The notes: a model not told the origin generated them from the sequence alone. A stretch of DNA of 64,000 nucleotides from Pseudomonas fluorescens (GCF_902498195.1 NZ_CABVIY010000007.1:396057-460056); one strand, 5' to 3'. Positions 25,552 to 34,519 are shown, numbered from the stretch's first letter. Numbers and translations: made by a program.

Positions 25552-28305
25552 GTGCTCACCAAACTGGGAATCAAAGGCCGCGTGCTGTTGCTGACCCTAT
25601 TGCCGACCAGCCTGATGGCGTTGGTGCTGGGCGGCTATTTTACCTGGATGCAGCAATCGGACCTGCAAACCCAACTCATGCAGCGCGGGGAAATGATCGC
25701 CGAGCAGCTGGCGCCCCTGGTGGCGCCCGCCATGGGGCACAAGAACACCGAGATGCTGGAGCGCATTGCCACCGAGTCCCTGGAGCAACCGGACGTGCGC
25801 GCCGTGACCTTCCTCGCCCCCGACCGCACGCTACTGGCCCACGCCGGCCCCATCATGCTCAACCAGGCGCCACAGGGCGACGGTGCGCAGATGCTGCGCC
25901 GCAGTGGCAATGACGCCACCCGTTATCTGCTGCCGGTGTTCGGCAAACACCGCAACCTGGCCGGCGACGTGATACCCGATGAAGCCGACCGCCTGCTGGG
26001 CTGGGTCGAACTCGAACTGTCCCACAACGGCATGCTGCTGCGCGGTTACCGCAGCCTGTTTGCCAGCCTGATGATGATCGCGGCGGGCCTCGGGGGCGCG
26101 GCGTTGCTGGCGTTGCGCATGGGCCGCACGATCAATCGGCCGTTGAGCCAGATCAAGCAGGCCGTCGCCCAACTCAAGGACGGTCATCTGGAAACCCGCC
26201 TGCCCCCCCTCGGCAGCCAGGAACTGGATGAGCTGGCGTCCGGCATCAACCGCATGGCCGGCACCCTGCAGAACGCCCAGGAAGAATTGCAGCACAGCGT
26301 CGACCAGGCCACCGAAGACGTGCGCCAGAACCTGGAAACCATCGAGATCCAGAACATCGAGCTCGATCTGGCGCGCAAGGAAGCCCTGGAGGCGAGCCGG
26401 ATCAAGTCCGAGTTCCTCGCCAACATGAGCCACGAAATCCGCACGCCGCTCAACGGTATTCTCGGGTTCACGCACTTGCTGCAAAAAAGCGAGCTGACCC
26501 CGCGCCAGCTCGACTACCTGGGCACCATCGAAAAATCCGCCGACAGCCTGCTGGGGATCATCAACGAGATCCTCGACTTCTCGAAGATCGAGGCCGGCAA
26601 ACTGGTGCTCGACCACATTCCGTTCAACCTGCGCGACCTGTTGCAGGACACTTTGACCATCCTCGCCCCCGCCGCCCACGCCAAACAGCTGGAACTGGTG
26701 AGCCTGGTTTACCGCGACACACCGCTGTCGCTGGTGGGTGACCCGTTGCGCCTCAAGCAGATCCTCACCAACCTGGTGAGCAATGCGATCAAGTTCACCC
26801 GCGAGGGCACCATCGTCGCCCGCGCCATGCTCGAAGAAGAACACGACGACAGCGTGCAACTGCGCATCAGCATCCAGGACACGGGCATCGGCCTGTCCAG
26901 CCAGGACGTGCGCGCGCTGTTCCAGGCATTCAGCCAGGCGGACAATTCACTGTCCCGGCAACCCGGCGGCACGGGCCTGGGGCTGGTGATTTCCAAGCGC
27001 CTGATCGAACAGATGGGCGGCGAGATCGGCGTCGACAGCACGCCAGGGGAAGGTTCGGAGTTCTGGATCAGCCTGAGCCTGCCGAAAACCCGCGACGACG
27101 CCGAAGACCTGCCCGGCCCGCCATTGTCCGGCCGCCGCGTGGCGGTGCTGGAAAACCACGAACTGGCCCGCCAGGCGTTACAGCATCAACTGGAGGACTG
27201 CGGCCTGGCCGTGACCCCGTTCAGCACCCTGGAAAGCCTGACCAATGGCGTCACCGGTGCGCACCAGACCGATCAGGCGATTGACCTGGCGGTGCTCGGT
27301 ATTACCAGTAACGACATGCCGCCGGAGCGCCTCAACCAGTACATCTGGGACCTTGAACACCTGGGTTGCAAGGTTTTGGTGCTGTGCCCGACCACGGAAC
27401 AGACGCTGTTCCACCTTTCGGTGCCCAACCCTCACAGCCAGCTCCAGGCCAAACCGGCCTGCACGCGCAAGCTGCGGCGCACCCTGTCCGATCTGGTCAA
27501 CCCGCGCCAGCAGCGCAGCGAACCCGGTGAGCCGGTCTCCAGCCGTGCGCCGAAAGTGCTGTGCGTCGACGACAACCCGGCCAACCTGCTGTTGGTGCAA
27601 ACCCTGCTCGAAGACATGGGCGCCAAGGTGCTGGCGGTGGAAAGCGGGTACGCCGCCGTCAAGGCCGTGCAAAGCGAAACCTTCGACCTGGTGCTGATGG
27701 ACGTGCAGATGCCCGGCATGGACGGACGCCAGAGCACCGAAGCGATCCGCCAGTGGGAAAGCGAACGGCATTGCACGCCGCTGCCGATTGTCGCCCTCAC
27801 CGCCCACGCCATGGCCAACGAAAAGCGTGCGCTGCTGCAAAGCGGCATGGACGACTACCTGACCAAACCGATCAGCGAGCGGCAACTGGCGCAAGTGGTG
27901 CTCAAGTGGAGTGGCCTGGCGCTGCGCAATCAGGGCCCGGAACGCTCAGGTGACCACCACGCCGGTGCGTACGATTTGCAGGTGCTCGATCACGAGGAAG
28001 GCTTGCGCCTGGCCGCCGGCAAGGCCGACCTGGCCGCCGACATGCTGGCGATGCTGCTGGCATCGCTGGAGGCAGACCGCGAAGCCATCCGCCAGGCCCA
28101 GGAAAGCCATGACCACAATGCCCTGATCGAACGGGTCCATCGCCTGCATGGCGCCACCCGCTATTGCGGCGTTCCGCAACTGCGCGCGGCCTGCCAGCGC
28201 AGCGAAACCCTGCTCAAGCAACAGGACCCGAAGGCCTTCGGCGCGCTGGAAGAACTCGACCGGGCGATCAATCGCCTGGCCGCCCAGGCGCGGATCAATG
28301 CTTGA
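25552..28305 (+). CDS. gacS: sensor histidine kinase GacS (BarA type)
   Basis: This is a 917-aa tripartite hybrid kinase, master sensor of secondary metabolism, biofilm and biocontrol traits via GacA and the small RNAs RsmX/Y/Z. TM1 is at about 10-30, a periplasmic loop follows to residue 160, TM2 is at about 168-190, then HAMP. HisKA carries MSHEIRTPLNG with His294, the HATPase has GTGLGLVI, the receiver has the acceptor Asp in LVLMDVQMPG, and a C-terminal HPt holds RVHRLHGATRYCG. The start is GTG 25552: AGGAG at 25540-25544 lies 7 bp before it, and the reading frame starts LGIKGRVLLLTLLP as in known GacS. No GacA gene is in the window. Confidence 0.97.
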   Translation: MLTKLGIKGRVLLLTLLPTSLMALVLGGYFTWMQQSDLQTQLMQRGEMIAEQLAPLVAPAMGHKNTEMLERIATESLEQPDVRAVTFLAPDRTLLAHAGPIMLNQAPQGDGAQMLRRSGNDATRYLLPVFGKHRNLAGDVIPDEADRLLGWVELELSHNGMLLRGYRSLFASLMMIAAGLGGAALLALRMGRTINRPLSQIKQAVAQLKDGHLETRLPPLGSQELDELASGINRMAGTLQNAQEELQHSVDQATEDVRQNLETIEIQNIELDLARKEALEASRIKSEFLANMSHEIRTPLNGILGFTHLLQKSELTPRQLDYLGTIEKSADSLLGIINEILDFSKIEAGKLVLDHIPFNLRDLLQDTLTILAPAAHAKQLELVSLVYRDTPLSLVGDPLRLKQILTNLVSNAIKFTREGTIVARAMLEEEHDDSVQLRISIQDTGIGLSSQDVRALFQAFSQADNSLSRQPGGTGLGLVISKRLIEQMGGEIGVDSTPGEGSEFWISLSLPKTRDDAEDLPGPPLSGRRVAVLENHELARQALQHQLEDCGLAVTPFSTLESLTNGVTGAHQTDQAIDLAVLGITSNDMPPERLNQYIWDLEHLGCKVLVLCPTTEQTLFHLSVPNPHSQLQAKPACTRKLRRTLSDLVNPRQQRSEPGEPVSSRAPKVLCVDDNPANLLLVQTLLEDMGAKVLAVESGYAAVKAVQSETFDLVLMDVQMPGMDGRQSTEAIRQWESERHCTPLPIVALTAHAMANEKRALLQSGMDDYLTKPISERQLAQVVLKWSGLALRNQGPERSGDHHAGAYDLQVLDHEEGLRLAAGKADLAADMLAMLLASLEADREAIRQAQESHDHNALIERVHRLHGATRYCGVPQLRAACQRSETLLKQQDPKAFGALEELDRAINRLAAQARINA

Positions 28306-28340
28306 TGTGGCGCAAGGCCTCAGCCGCTGGAAGCGTCTAA

Positions 28341-28429
28341 TGTAGGAGCTGCCGCAGGCTGCGATCTTCTGATCCTGATTTTTCATGTCCACGGCGGCGC
28401 CAAAGATCAAAAAATCGCAGCCTGCGGCA
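28341..28429. repeat. REP-type inverted repeat (GATCGCAGCC family)
   Basis: Arms TGTAGGAGCTGCCGCAGGC...GATCTTCTG and AAAAAATCGCAGCCTGCGGC mirror each other across about 40 bp, between gacS and ldhA. It is less conserved than the other copies. Confidence 0.7.
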
Positions 28430-28474
28430 ACAACGGTGTGAAAACGTCAAGATGTGAATCTTCAGGGAGGACAC

Positions 28475-29467
28475 ATGCGCACGATTCTTTTCAGCAGCCA
28501 GACCTACGACCGCGACAGCTTTCTCGCCGCCGACCTGCCGGCCGGCATCGAGCTGCACTTTCAGGCGGCGCGACTGAGCCTGGACACGGCGGCGCTGGCA
28601 GAGCATCACGAGGTGGTCTGCGCCTTCATCAATGATGATCTCGGCGCCCCGGTGCTCGAACGCCTGGCCGCTGGCGGCACACGCCTGATCGCGCTGCGTT
28701 CGGCGGGTTACAACCATGTCGACCTGGCGGCGGCGAAACGCCTGGGAATCGCGGTTGTACGCGTTCCGGCCTACTCGCCCCATGCCGTGGCCGAGCATGC
28801 GGTAGCGCTGATCCTGGCGCTGAACCGCCGTCTGCACCGCGCCTACAATCGTACCCGCGAAGGCGATTTCAGCCTGCACGGGCTGACCGGTTTCGACCTG
28901 GTGGGCAAGACCGTCGGCGTGGTCGGCACCGGGCAGATCGGTGCGACCTTCGCCAGGATCATGAATGGCTTCGGCTGCCGGTTGCTGGCCTACGACCCGT
29001 ACCCGAACCCGGAGGTCGAAGCCCTGGGCGCGCGTTACCTGAGTTTGCCGCAACTGCTGGCCGAATCGCAGATCATCAGCCTGCACTGCCCGCTCAACGA
29101 ACAGAGCAAACATTTGATCAACCGCCAGTCACTGGCGCACATGCAACCGGGAGCGATGCTGATCAACACCGGCCGTGGCGGCCTGGTGGACACGCCCGCG
29201 CTGATCGACGCGTTGAAGGAGGGCCGGCTGGGTTATCTGGGGCTGGACGTCTATGAGGAGGAGGCGCAGCTGTTCTTCGAAGACCGCTCCGACCTGCCGT
29301 TGCAGGACGATGTACTGGCACGCTTGCTGACCTTTCCCAACGTGATCATTACCGCCCACCAGGCGTTCCTGACCCGCGAAGCCTTGGGCGCGATTGCCGC
29401 GACCACCTTGCACAACATCGCCGCCTGGATGACGGGCACGCCCCAGAACCGGGTCGAGGGCGACTGA
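28475..29467 (+). CDS. ldhA: 2-hydroxyacid dehydrogenase, D-lactate dehydrogenase LdhA type
   Basis: This 330-aa NAD-dependent D-2-hydroxyacid dehydrogenase has the GTGQIG fold motif in VGVVGTGQIGATFAR and the substrate-binding and catalytic Arg in NTGRGGLVDT. The catalytic His lies in NVIITAHQAFLT and the Glu in YEEEAQLFFED. It reduces pyruvate to D-lactate. The start is ATG 28475, with GGGAGGA upstream. It follows gacS on the same strand, the typical Pseudomonas gacS-ldhA order. Confidence 0.94.
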   Translation: MRTILFSSQTYDRDSFLAADLPAGIELHFQAARLSLDTAALAEHHEVVCAFINDDLGAPVLERLAAGGTRLIALRSAGYNHVDLAAAKRLGIAVVRVPAYSPHAVAEHAVALILALNRRLHRAYNRTREGDFSLHGLTGFDLVGKTVGVVGTGQIGATFARIMNGFGCRLLAYDPYPNPEVEALGARYLSLPQLLAESQIISLHCPLNEQSKHLINRQSLAHMQPGAMLINTGRGGLVDTPALIDALKEGRLGYLGLDVYEEEAQLFFEDRSDLPLQDDVLARLLTFPNVIITAHQAFLTREALGAIAATTLHNIAAWMTGTPQNRVEGD

Positions 29468-29544
29468 ACCTGATCGAAGGTCATCTGCCCGCGCCATGCT
29501 GCGCGTATGCCCGTGCTAGCATATCGCGCATATTTGGAGGACCC

Positions 29545-29979
29545 ATGGTCGAACACGATTTCCGCTACAGCCTGATGAACCCTCAACACACCCTCACCGA
29601 ATGCCGCGCCCTGGTGCCGGGGCGTTATCAAGTCACCGGCAACGGCGGCTCGATTCGCAACAATGACGTGCTGGTCGTGACCCTCAAGGGCGCCAAGGAC
29701 TTGTCCATGCGCCTGACCGTCGAAACGGTTCGCCACTTGATCAACCCGCCCGGCCAATGGGTCGCGGTGGCCAGCGGGCCGGTATTCGGCGAACTGGCCA
29801 TTCACACCTGGCAGGTGAACTGCGACAGCTGCGCCAAAGAGCTGAGCTTCGAGTTCGCGGTCGACGCCAAACTGGGCAACAAGGCTGAAAAGCCGGCCGC
29901 CACCGCGCGGATTGCCGAGTTGGGCTGGAAGTCCGTTGGCGAGAAACACCTGTGCCCGAAATGCCAGGAGCCCGCGTGA
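29545..29979 (+). CDS. conserved hypothetical protein with a C-terminal zinc-ribbon
   Basis: This 144-aa soluble protein has a mostly beta N-terminal domain (residues 1-100) and two CxxC motifs, NCDSC at about 96-100 and LCPKC at 137-141. Together they can bind zinc. TTTGGAGG precedes the start ATG at 29545. Its TGA overlaps the next gene's ATG by one base, so it is coupled to the META-domain lipoprotein gene. I cannot name a family. Confidence 0.78.
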   Translation: MVEHDFRYSLMNPQHTLTECRALVPGRYQVTGNGGSIRNNDVLVVTLKGAKDLSMRLTVETVRHLINPPGQWVAVASGPVFGELAIHTWQVNCDSCAKELSFEFAVDAKLGNKAEKPAATARIAELGWKSVGEKHLCPKCQEPA

Positions 29980-30383
29980 TGAAACACCTCGCTCTGGCCG
30001 GCATGGTCGGTGCAAGCCTGATGGGTTGCGCCGCCGAGCCTGTGCAATTGCAACAGAACCGCAGCTACATCCTGGAGTGGATCGGCGAACGCCCGCTGAT
30101 GGATTACAGCCACCTGACCATCACCCTCGGTGAAGACGGTCGCGCCTATGGCAACGGCGGCTGCAACCACTGGTTCGCACCGTACACGCTGGAAGGCGAC
30201 AAGCTGAGCTTCGGCAAGATCGGCAGCACCCGCAAACTCTGTGCGCCGGCGCTGATGGAGCAGGAAAAACGTTTCCTTCAAGCCCTGGAAAACGTCCAGC
30301 GCTGGGACGTTTCGTCGATCGACCAGATGCGCTTCTGGCCGGCTGAGGGCAAGCCGCTGCGCTGGTGGCTGGAAGAGGGTTGA
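29979..30383 (+). CDS. META-domain lipoprotein (HslJ family)
   Basis: This is a 134-aa protein with a lipoprotein signal (LAGMVGASLMGCAAEP, lipidated Cys near residue 16) and a single META domain. The domain pattern is GRAYGNGGCNHWFAPYTLEGDKLSFGKIGSTRKLCAP followed by LENVQRWD. HslJ in E. coli is a heat-inducible outer-membrane lipoprotein. It starts on the overlapping ATG of the upstream zinc-ribbon gene, so its expression depends on that gene. Confidence 0.85.
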   Translation: MKHLALAGMVGASLMGCAAEPVQLQQNRSYILEWIGERPLMDYSHLTITLGEDGRAYGNGGCNHWFAPYTLEGDKLSFGKIGSTRKLCAPALMEQEKRFLQALENVQRWDVSSIDQMRFWPAEGKPLRWWLEEG

Positions 30384-30389
30384 TCCCCA

Positions 30390-30468
30390 AAAAAAGATCG
30401 CAGCCTTCGGCAGCGCCTACATGGATTGCCGAACACCTGCAGGCGCTGCCGAAGGCTGCGATCTTTTG
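30390..30468. repeat. REP-type inverted repeat (GATCGCAGCC family), bidirectional terminator-like
   Basis: Arms AAAAAGATCGCAGCCTTCGG and the mirror ending GGCTGCGATCTTTT enclose a 20-bp centre. It lies between the convergent META-lipoprotein and TlpA-like genes, with A/T tracts on both sides, and probably stops transcription both ways. Confidence 0.88.
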
Positions 30469-30470
30469 CT

Positions 30471-30938
30471 TTAATTCTTGGCCTGCAACGCCTCCAGCTT
30501 CGCCATCACCCCCGCCGCTGTCTGCTCGCCCATCAACTGTTCCCGCACCTTGCCCTTGTTGTCGATGATGTACGTCACGGGCAGCGCCTCGCTGCGCGGC
30601 AGCTCGAACAACTCGGCGGGGTCCTGCGCCAGCACGGTGAACTTGATCCCCAGCTTTTCGCTGGCGCTCTTCAGCTCTTCACCCTGCACGTTGTCGAAGT
30701 TGACCCCGAACACGCCGATGTTCTTGCCCTTGAGCTGTTCGGCCAGGGTGTTCAACTCCGGAATCTCGGTGCGGCACGGGCCACACCATTCGGCCCAGTA
30801 GTTGAGCACCAGCCATTGTTTGTCCAGCCGCCCGGAAGCGACCTTCTGTCCATTCTGATCGATCCCGTAGTCGTTACCGCAGCCCCCCAGCATCAACGCC
30901 CCGATGATCGCCAATGCCGCTGCCAGTCGCCTTGTCAT
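30471..30938 (-). CDS. TlpA-like periplasmic thioredoxin lipoprotein
   Basis: This 155-aa protein has a lipobox LGGC (Cys20) and a thioredoxin-like domain with WCGPC at 51-55. After it come EIPELNTLAEQL and a cis-proline region (LPVTYIID). Such lipoproteins reduce periplasmic disulfides or help cytochrome c maturation. The ATG at 30938 is preferred to a 17-codon longer frame. The gene is divergent from arsC, with a 114-bp gap. Confidence 0.9.
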   Translation of the reverse strand: MTRRLAAALAIIGALMLGGCGNDYGIDQNGQKVASGRLDKQWLVLNYWAEWCGPCRTEIPELNTLAEQLKGKNIGVFGVNFDNVQGEELKSASEKLGIKFTVLAQDPAELFELPRSEALPVTYIIDNKGKVREQLMGEQTAAGVMAKLEALQAKN

Positions 30939-31052
30939 GTCGTGATCCTTGTTGAAAAAAGAATACTGCCGCGACCCATTGCCTCCCAAGGTTCTGGATT
31001 ACGCGCTGCACAGTTAGAATAGCCGCCACCTTACCCAAGATGCGACCCGCTC

Positions 31053-31406
31053 ATGACTGATCTGACGCTTTATCACAACCCGCGCTGCTCGAAATCACGC
31101 GGTGCGCTCGAACTGCTCGAAGCCCGTGGCCTGACGCCGACCGTGGTGCGATACCTGGAAACCCCGCTGGACGCCGCGCAAATCCAGAGCCTGCTCAGCA
31201 AGCTGGGGATCAGCGCCCGGGAACTGTTGCGTACCGGCGAGGAGGAGTACAAGACCCTCAACCTTGCAGACGCCAGCCTCGGCGAGGCGCAATTGATCGC
31301 CGCCATCGCCGCGCACCCCAAACTCATGGAGCGGCCGATCCTCGAAGTCGGCGACAAAGCCGTCATCGGTCGCCCACCGGAGCAGATCCTGGAACTGTTG
31401 CCATGA
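31053..31406 (+). CDS. arsC: arsenate reductase, glutaredoxin-coupled ArsC
   Basis: This 117-aa ArsC/Spx-type protein has the catalytic Cys12 in HNPRCSKSRGAL and the second half FLG... ends in RPILEVGDKAVIGRPPEQIL, a pattern of the ArsC thioredoxin-fold family that reduces arsenate with glutaredoxin. It overlaps wrbA by 4 bp (ATGA). No arsB/arsR genes are nearby, so it may be a general ArsC-like reductase rather than a detoxification operon. Confidence 0.93.
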   Translation: MTDLTLYHNPRCSKSRGALELLEARGLTPTVVRYLETPLDAAQIQSLLSKLGISARELLRTGEEEYKTLNLADASLGEAQLIAAIAAHPKLMERPILEVGDKAVIGRPPEQILELLP

Positions 31407-31999
31407 GTGCGCCGTACATTCTGGTGCTGTATTACAGCCGCAGCGGCTCGACCAACGAAATGGCCCGGCAGATCGCCCGTGGCGTGGAACAGGCCGGACT
31501 TGAAGCGCGGTTGCGCACGGTGCCGGCGATTTCCACCGAATGCGAAGCCGTGGCGCCGGATATCCCGGACGAAGGCGCGCTCTACGCCAGCCTCGACGAC
31601 TTGAAAAATTGCGCCGGCCTGGCATTGGGCAGTCCGACCCGCTTCGGCAACATGGCAGCGCCCCTCAAGTACTTCCTCGACGGCACCAGCAACCTGTGGC
31701 TGACTGGCGCGCTGGTGGGCAAGCCAGCCGGTGTGTTCACCTCCACCGCGAGCCTGCACGGCGGCCAGGAAACCACCCTGCTGTCGATGATGTTGCCGTT
31801 GCTGCACCACGGCATGCTGATTACCGGCCTGCCCTACAGCGAGTCGGCGCTGCTGGAAACCCAGGGCGGCGGCACGCCTTATGGCGCCAGCCACCACGCC
31901 GGGGCCGACGGCAAAAGCGGCCTGGATGCCCATGAAGTCGCGCTGTGCCGCGCACTGGGCATGCGCCTGGCCAAGACTGCGCAGAAACTGGAGGGCTGA
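31403..31999 (+). CDS. wrbA: NAD(P)H:quinone oxidoreductase WrbA
   Basis: This 198-aa flavodoxin-fold protein has the FMN phosphate loop YYSRSGSTNEMAR, LGSPTRFGNMAAPLKYFLD and the FMN/substrate HGGQETT motif of the WrbA family. It reduces quinones by two electrons, protecting against redox cycling. The start overlaps the arsC stop, and the DUF2069 gene starts 2 bp after its TGA, giving an arsC-wrbA-DUF2069 operon. Confidence 0.95.
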   Translation: MSAPYILVLYYSRSGSTNEMARQIARGVEQAGLEARLRTVPAISTECEAVAPDIPDEGALYASLDDLKNCAGLALGSPTRFGNMAAPLKYFLDGTSNLWLTGALVGKPAGVFTSTASLHGGQETTLLSMMLPLLHHGMLITGLPYSESALLETQGGGTPYGASHHAGADGKSGLDAHEVALCRALGMRLAKTAQKLEG

Positions 32000-32001
32000 G
32001 G

Positions 32002-32427
32002 GTGGCCAAGAAGCCAAAGATCCTGCCCGCCATCGAGTGGCTTGAACCCCGTGTCCGGGCCATGCGCGTCATCAGCCTGCTGTGTTTCGCCGGCCTGGTC
32101 GGGCTGCTGTGCATCTACTACCTGCTGGTCGCCGACCTGCACGGCGCCCGGCCCTGGGTGATTCTGCTGATCGAACTGGTGCCACTGCTGTTGCTGGCAC
32201 CCGGCATGATCGTCGGCAGCCCGCGCGGACATTCGTGGATGTGTTTTGTGGTGAACCTGTATTTCATCAAGGGCGCATTGGCCGCGTATGACCCGAACCG
32301 GCAAATGTTCGGATTACTGGAAATGGGCGCGAGCCTGGCGGTGTTCTGCTCGGCGCTGCTGTATGTGCGGTGGCGGTATCAGTTGAATCGCAAATTGGCG
32401 GGCGAAGGCGAAATCTCCGTCGCCTGA
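32002..32427 (+). CDS. DUF2069 membrane protein
   Basis: This 141-aa inner-membrane protein begins at a GTG at 32002, with GGAGGG 6 bp upstream inside wrbA. Four hydrophobic segments follow the soluble start: ISLLCFAGLVGLLCIYYLLV, WVILLIELVPLLLLAPGMI, a third near MCFVVNLYFIKGAL and the last near GASLAVFCSALLYV. The layout fits PF09842 (DUF2069). The family often follows wrbA in gammaproteobacteria. The biochemical role is unknown. Confidence 0.85.
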   Translation: MAKKPKILPAIEWLEPRVRAMRVISLLCFAGLVGLLCIYYLLVADLHGARPWVILLIELVPLLLLAPGMIVGSPRGHSWMCFVVNLYFIKGALAAYDPNRQMFGLLEMGASLAVFCSALLYVRWRYQLNRKLAGEGEISVA

Positions 32428-32433
32428 CCTGAC

Positions 32434-32502
32434 GCTTTCGCGAGCCAGCCCGCTCCCACAGGAACCGCGTGAACCCTGTGGGCGCGGGCTTGCTCGCGAA
32501 AG
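32434..32502. repeat. REPIN
   Basis: Inverted REP copies of the CGCGAGCCAGCCCGCTCCCAC / GTGGGCGCGGGCTTGCTCG type, 69 bp, lie between the DUF2069 and tag genes. The units are close-spaced and somewhat degenerate. Confidence 0.82.
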
Positions 32503-32515
32503 GAGCGACCCGGTC

Positions 32516-33190
32516 TCAATGATTGGCGGTGTACGCCAGCATCATCGAGATCTGGCTCATCGGCCGCCCACCGCTTTCTTCATGCCACTGATTGAACACG
32601 TCCTGCACCAACGCCAGGTCACGCAAACTGGTCGGCACCTTGTCGACGATCTTCTGCGCATTCAACGCGGCGACGACATCGTAGCTCGGCACGAAGGTGT
32701 CCTTGCCGACCATGCGCAAGAAGCGCGGCGCCGAGAGGCCGCCCAATTGGCTGCCGCGCTTTTTCAGGAAGGTCCACAAGCCGACGATGTCGGTCACCGG
32801 CCAATCGGCGATCAACGCGCCGAAGCTGCCCTTTTCCTGGGCCACGTCCAGCACGAACTGCGCATTGCGCGGCACGCTCTTGAGCTTGCCCAGGTGGCGG
32901 ATGATCCGCGCGTCCTGCATCAGGCGCTCCAGGTGTTCGGCGCTCATGAGCACGACTTTTTCCGGGTCGAACCTGAAGAACACTTCTTCGAAGGCCGGCC
33001 ACTTGGCATCGACCAGGCTGTGCTTGAGGCCGGCGCGAAACACCCGCAGCGCCATGGTCGAGAGGTAGCGATCGTCGGTGATGTCGCGCAATTGCGCCGG
33101 GGTCTTGGGAACGGGCAGATGGGCTTCCAGTTCAGCCGCCGAACCAAAGCGGTTCAAGCAGTATTCGTTGAGCCACTTGTAGTCGCGCAT
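32516..33190 (-). CDS. tag: DNA-3-methyladenine glycosylase I family protein
   Basis: This 224-aa protein belongs to the PF03352 (Adenine_glyco) fold: the helical core MALRVFRAGLKHSLVDAKWPAFEEVFFRFDPEKV, the motif DARIIRHLGKLKSVPRNAQF, and LWTFLKKRGSQLGGLSAPRFLRMVGKDTFVPSYDVV match the Tag architecture. It removes 3-methyladenine from alkylated DNA. The four zinc-binding Cys/His residues of classic Tag are not obvious, so it is a divergent member and its substrate range is inferred. Confidence 0.78.
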   Translation of the reverse strand: MRDYKWLNEYCLNRFGSAAELEAHLPVPKTPAQLRDITDDRYLSTMALRVFRAGLKHSLVDAKWPAFEEVFFRFDPEKVVLMSAEHLERLMQDARIIRHLGKLKSVPRNAQFVLDVAQEKGSFGALIADWPVTDIVGLWTFLKKRGSQLGGLSAPRFLRMVGKDTFVPSYDVVAALNAQKIVDKVPTSLRDLALVQDVFNQWHEESGGRPMSQISMMLAYTANH

Positions 33191-33221
33191 GCCCTCTCCT
33201 CAGATGTAAAAAAAACCAAAT

Positions 33222-33311
33222 GTGGGAGCGGGCTTGCTCGCGAAGGCGGTATGCCAGTCAACATCATCGTTGTCTGACGCACCGCCTTCGCGAGCAAGCC
33301 CGCTCCCACAG
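33222..33311. repeat. REPIN
   Basis: Mirror copies of TGTGGGAGCGGGCTTGCTCG in the tag-ttcA gap, with a spacer of about 45 bp. Confidence 0.92.
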
Positions 33312-33320
33312 GGGATATGT

Positions 33321-34145
33321 TTAAAGGTTGACGACGTTGACGAAGCGCGAGGCCGCGCTTTCATCGATCTTGAGGCTGGTGAAGTCGAACAAATTGCGGT
33401 CCGCCAGTTGCGACGGAATCACGTTCTGCAGGCTGCGGAAGATGCTTTCGGTGCGGCCCGGGGTCTTGCGTTCCCAGTCCTGCAGCATTTCCTTGACCAC
33501 CTGGCGTTGCAGGTTTTCCTGGGAACCACAAAGGTTGCACGGGATGATCGGGAACTGCTTGAAATCCGAATAGGCCTGGATGTCTTTTTCGTTGCAGTAC
33601 GCCAGCGGGCGGATCACCACGTTGCGACCGTCGTCGGCCCGCAGTTTCGGCGGCATGGCCTTGAGCGAACCGTTGAAGAACATGTTCAGGAAAAACGTCT
33701 CGACGATGTCGTCGCGGTGGTGACCGAGGGCCATCTTGGTCGCGCCAATTTCATCGGCGAAGGTGTAGAGCGTGCCGCGACGCAGGCGCGAGCACAGCGA
33801 GCAGGTGGTCTTGCCCTCCGGAATCAGCTCCTTGACCACCGAATACGTGTCTTTCTCGACGATGTGGTACTCGATGCCCAGTTCTTTGAGGTAAGCCGGC
33901 AGGACGTGCTCGGGGAAACCCGGCTGCTTCTGGTCCATGTTCACGGCCACGATCTCGAACTTGATCGGCGCTACCTTCTGCAAGTGCATCAGCACGTCGA
34001 GCATGGTGTAGCTGTCCTTGCCGCCGGACAGGCAGACCATGACCTTGTCGCCGTCTTCAATCATGTTGAAATCGGCGACAGCCTCACCGGCCTGGCGGCG
34101 AAGGCGCTTTTGCAGTTTGTTCTGGTTGACCGTAAGAGTGCCCAT
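33321..34145 (-). CDS. ttcA: tRNA 2-thiocytidine biosynthesis protein TtcA
   Basis: This 274-aa PP-loop enzyme has SGGKDSYTMLD at residues 40-50 and the Fe-S cysteines in CSLCSRLRRG and CNLCGSQENL. It inserts sulfur at C32 of tRNA. The length is as expected, and the start is ATG 34145. A REPIN and a short leader precede it. Confidence 0.96.
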   Translation of the reverse strand: MGTLTVNQNKLQKRLRRQAGEAVADFNMIEDGDKVMVCLSGGKDSYTMLDVLMHLQKVAPIKFEIVAVNMDQKQPGFPEHVLPAYLKELGIEYHIVEKDTYSVVKELIPEGKTTCSLCSRLRRGTLYTFADEIGATKMALGHHRDDIVETFFLNMFFNGSLKAMPPKLRADDGRNVVIRPLAYCNEKDIQAYSDFKQFPIIPCNLCGSQENLQRQVVKEMLQDWERKTPGRTESIFRSLQNVIPSQLADRNLFDFTSLKIDESAASRFVNVVNL

Positions 34146-34519
34146 GACGCGAAATCCGTGAGGTGTGACGAAAGGCGGGCATTTTACGCAAAAACGCCGC
34201 CAGGGCGAAGTGCCCGCTATCCCCCTGTGGGAGCGGGCTTGCTCGCGAAGGGGTCGTGTCAGCCAGCCTGGATATCAACTGATACTCCGCATTCGCGAGC
34301 AAGCCCGCTCCCACACGAACGGCGGCTGACAGTGCCAGCCGCGATTAACAACGGGCTTTACAGCGCAATTTGCTCTAAGCCCTATCACCTGTGGGGTTAA
34401 CTCCTTCCTATACTGCGTCATAAGGTCGCATGTTAATCCAGACCTATTACTTACTTGGCCGCATTGGCCCGTAGGCGCTCCACTGGGGGGCGACGGTAAA
34501 AACAAGAGGAGTGACTGGC
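34146..34519. other. 374-bp intergenic region between divergent ttcA and the Yip1-family gene
   Basis: A REPIN lies at 34225-34316. The rest holds a possible -10 TATACT at about 34410 (CCTATACTGCG) and an A/T-rich leader; no full -35 partner was found. No ORF with coding look was seen. Confidence 0.55.
34225..34316. repeat. REPIN
   Basis: Mirror REP units of the TGTGGGAGCGGGCTTGCTCG type around about 45 bp, between divergent ttcA and the Yip1-type gene. Confidence 0.92.

Noticed and set aside
31053..31406. Arsenic resistance operon
   Set aside because: Only an ArsC-like gene is present; arsR, arsB and arsH are missing.
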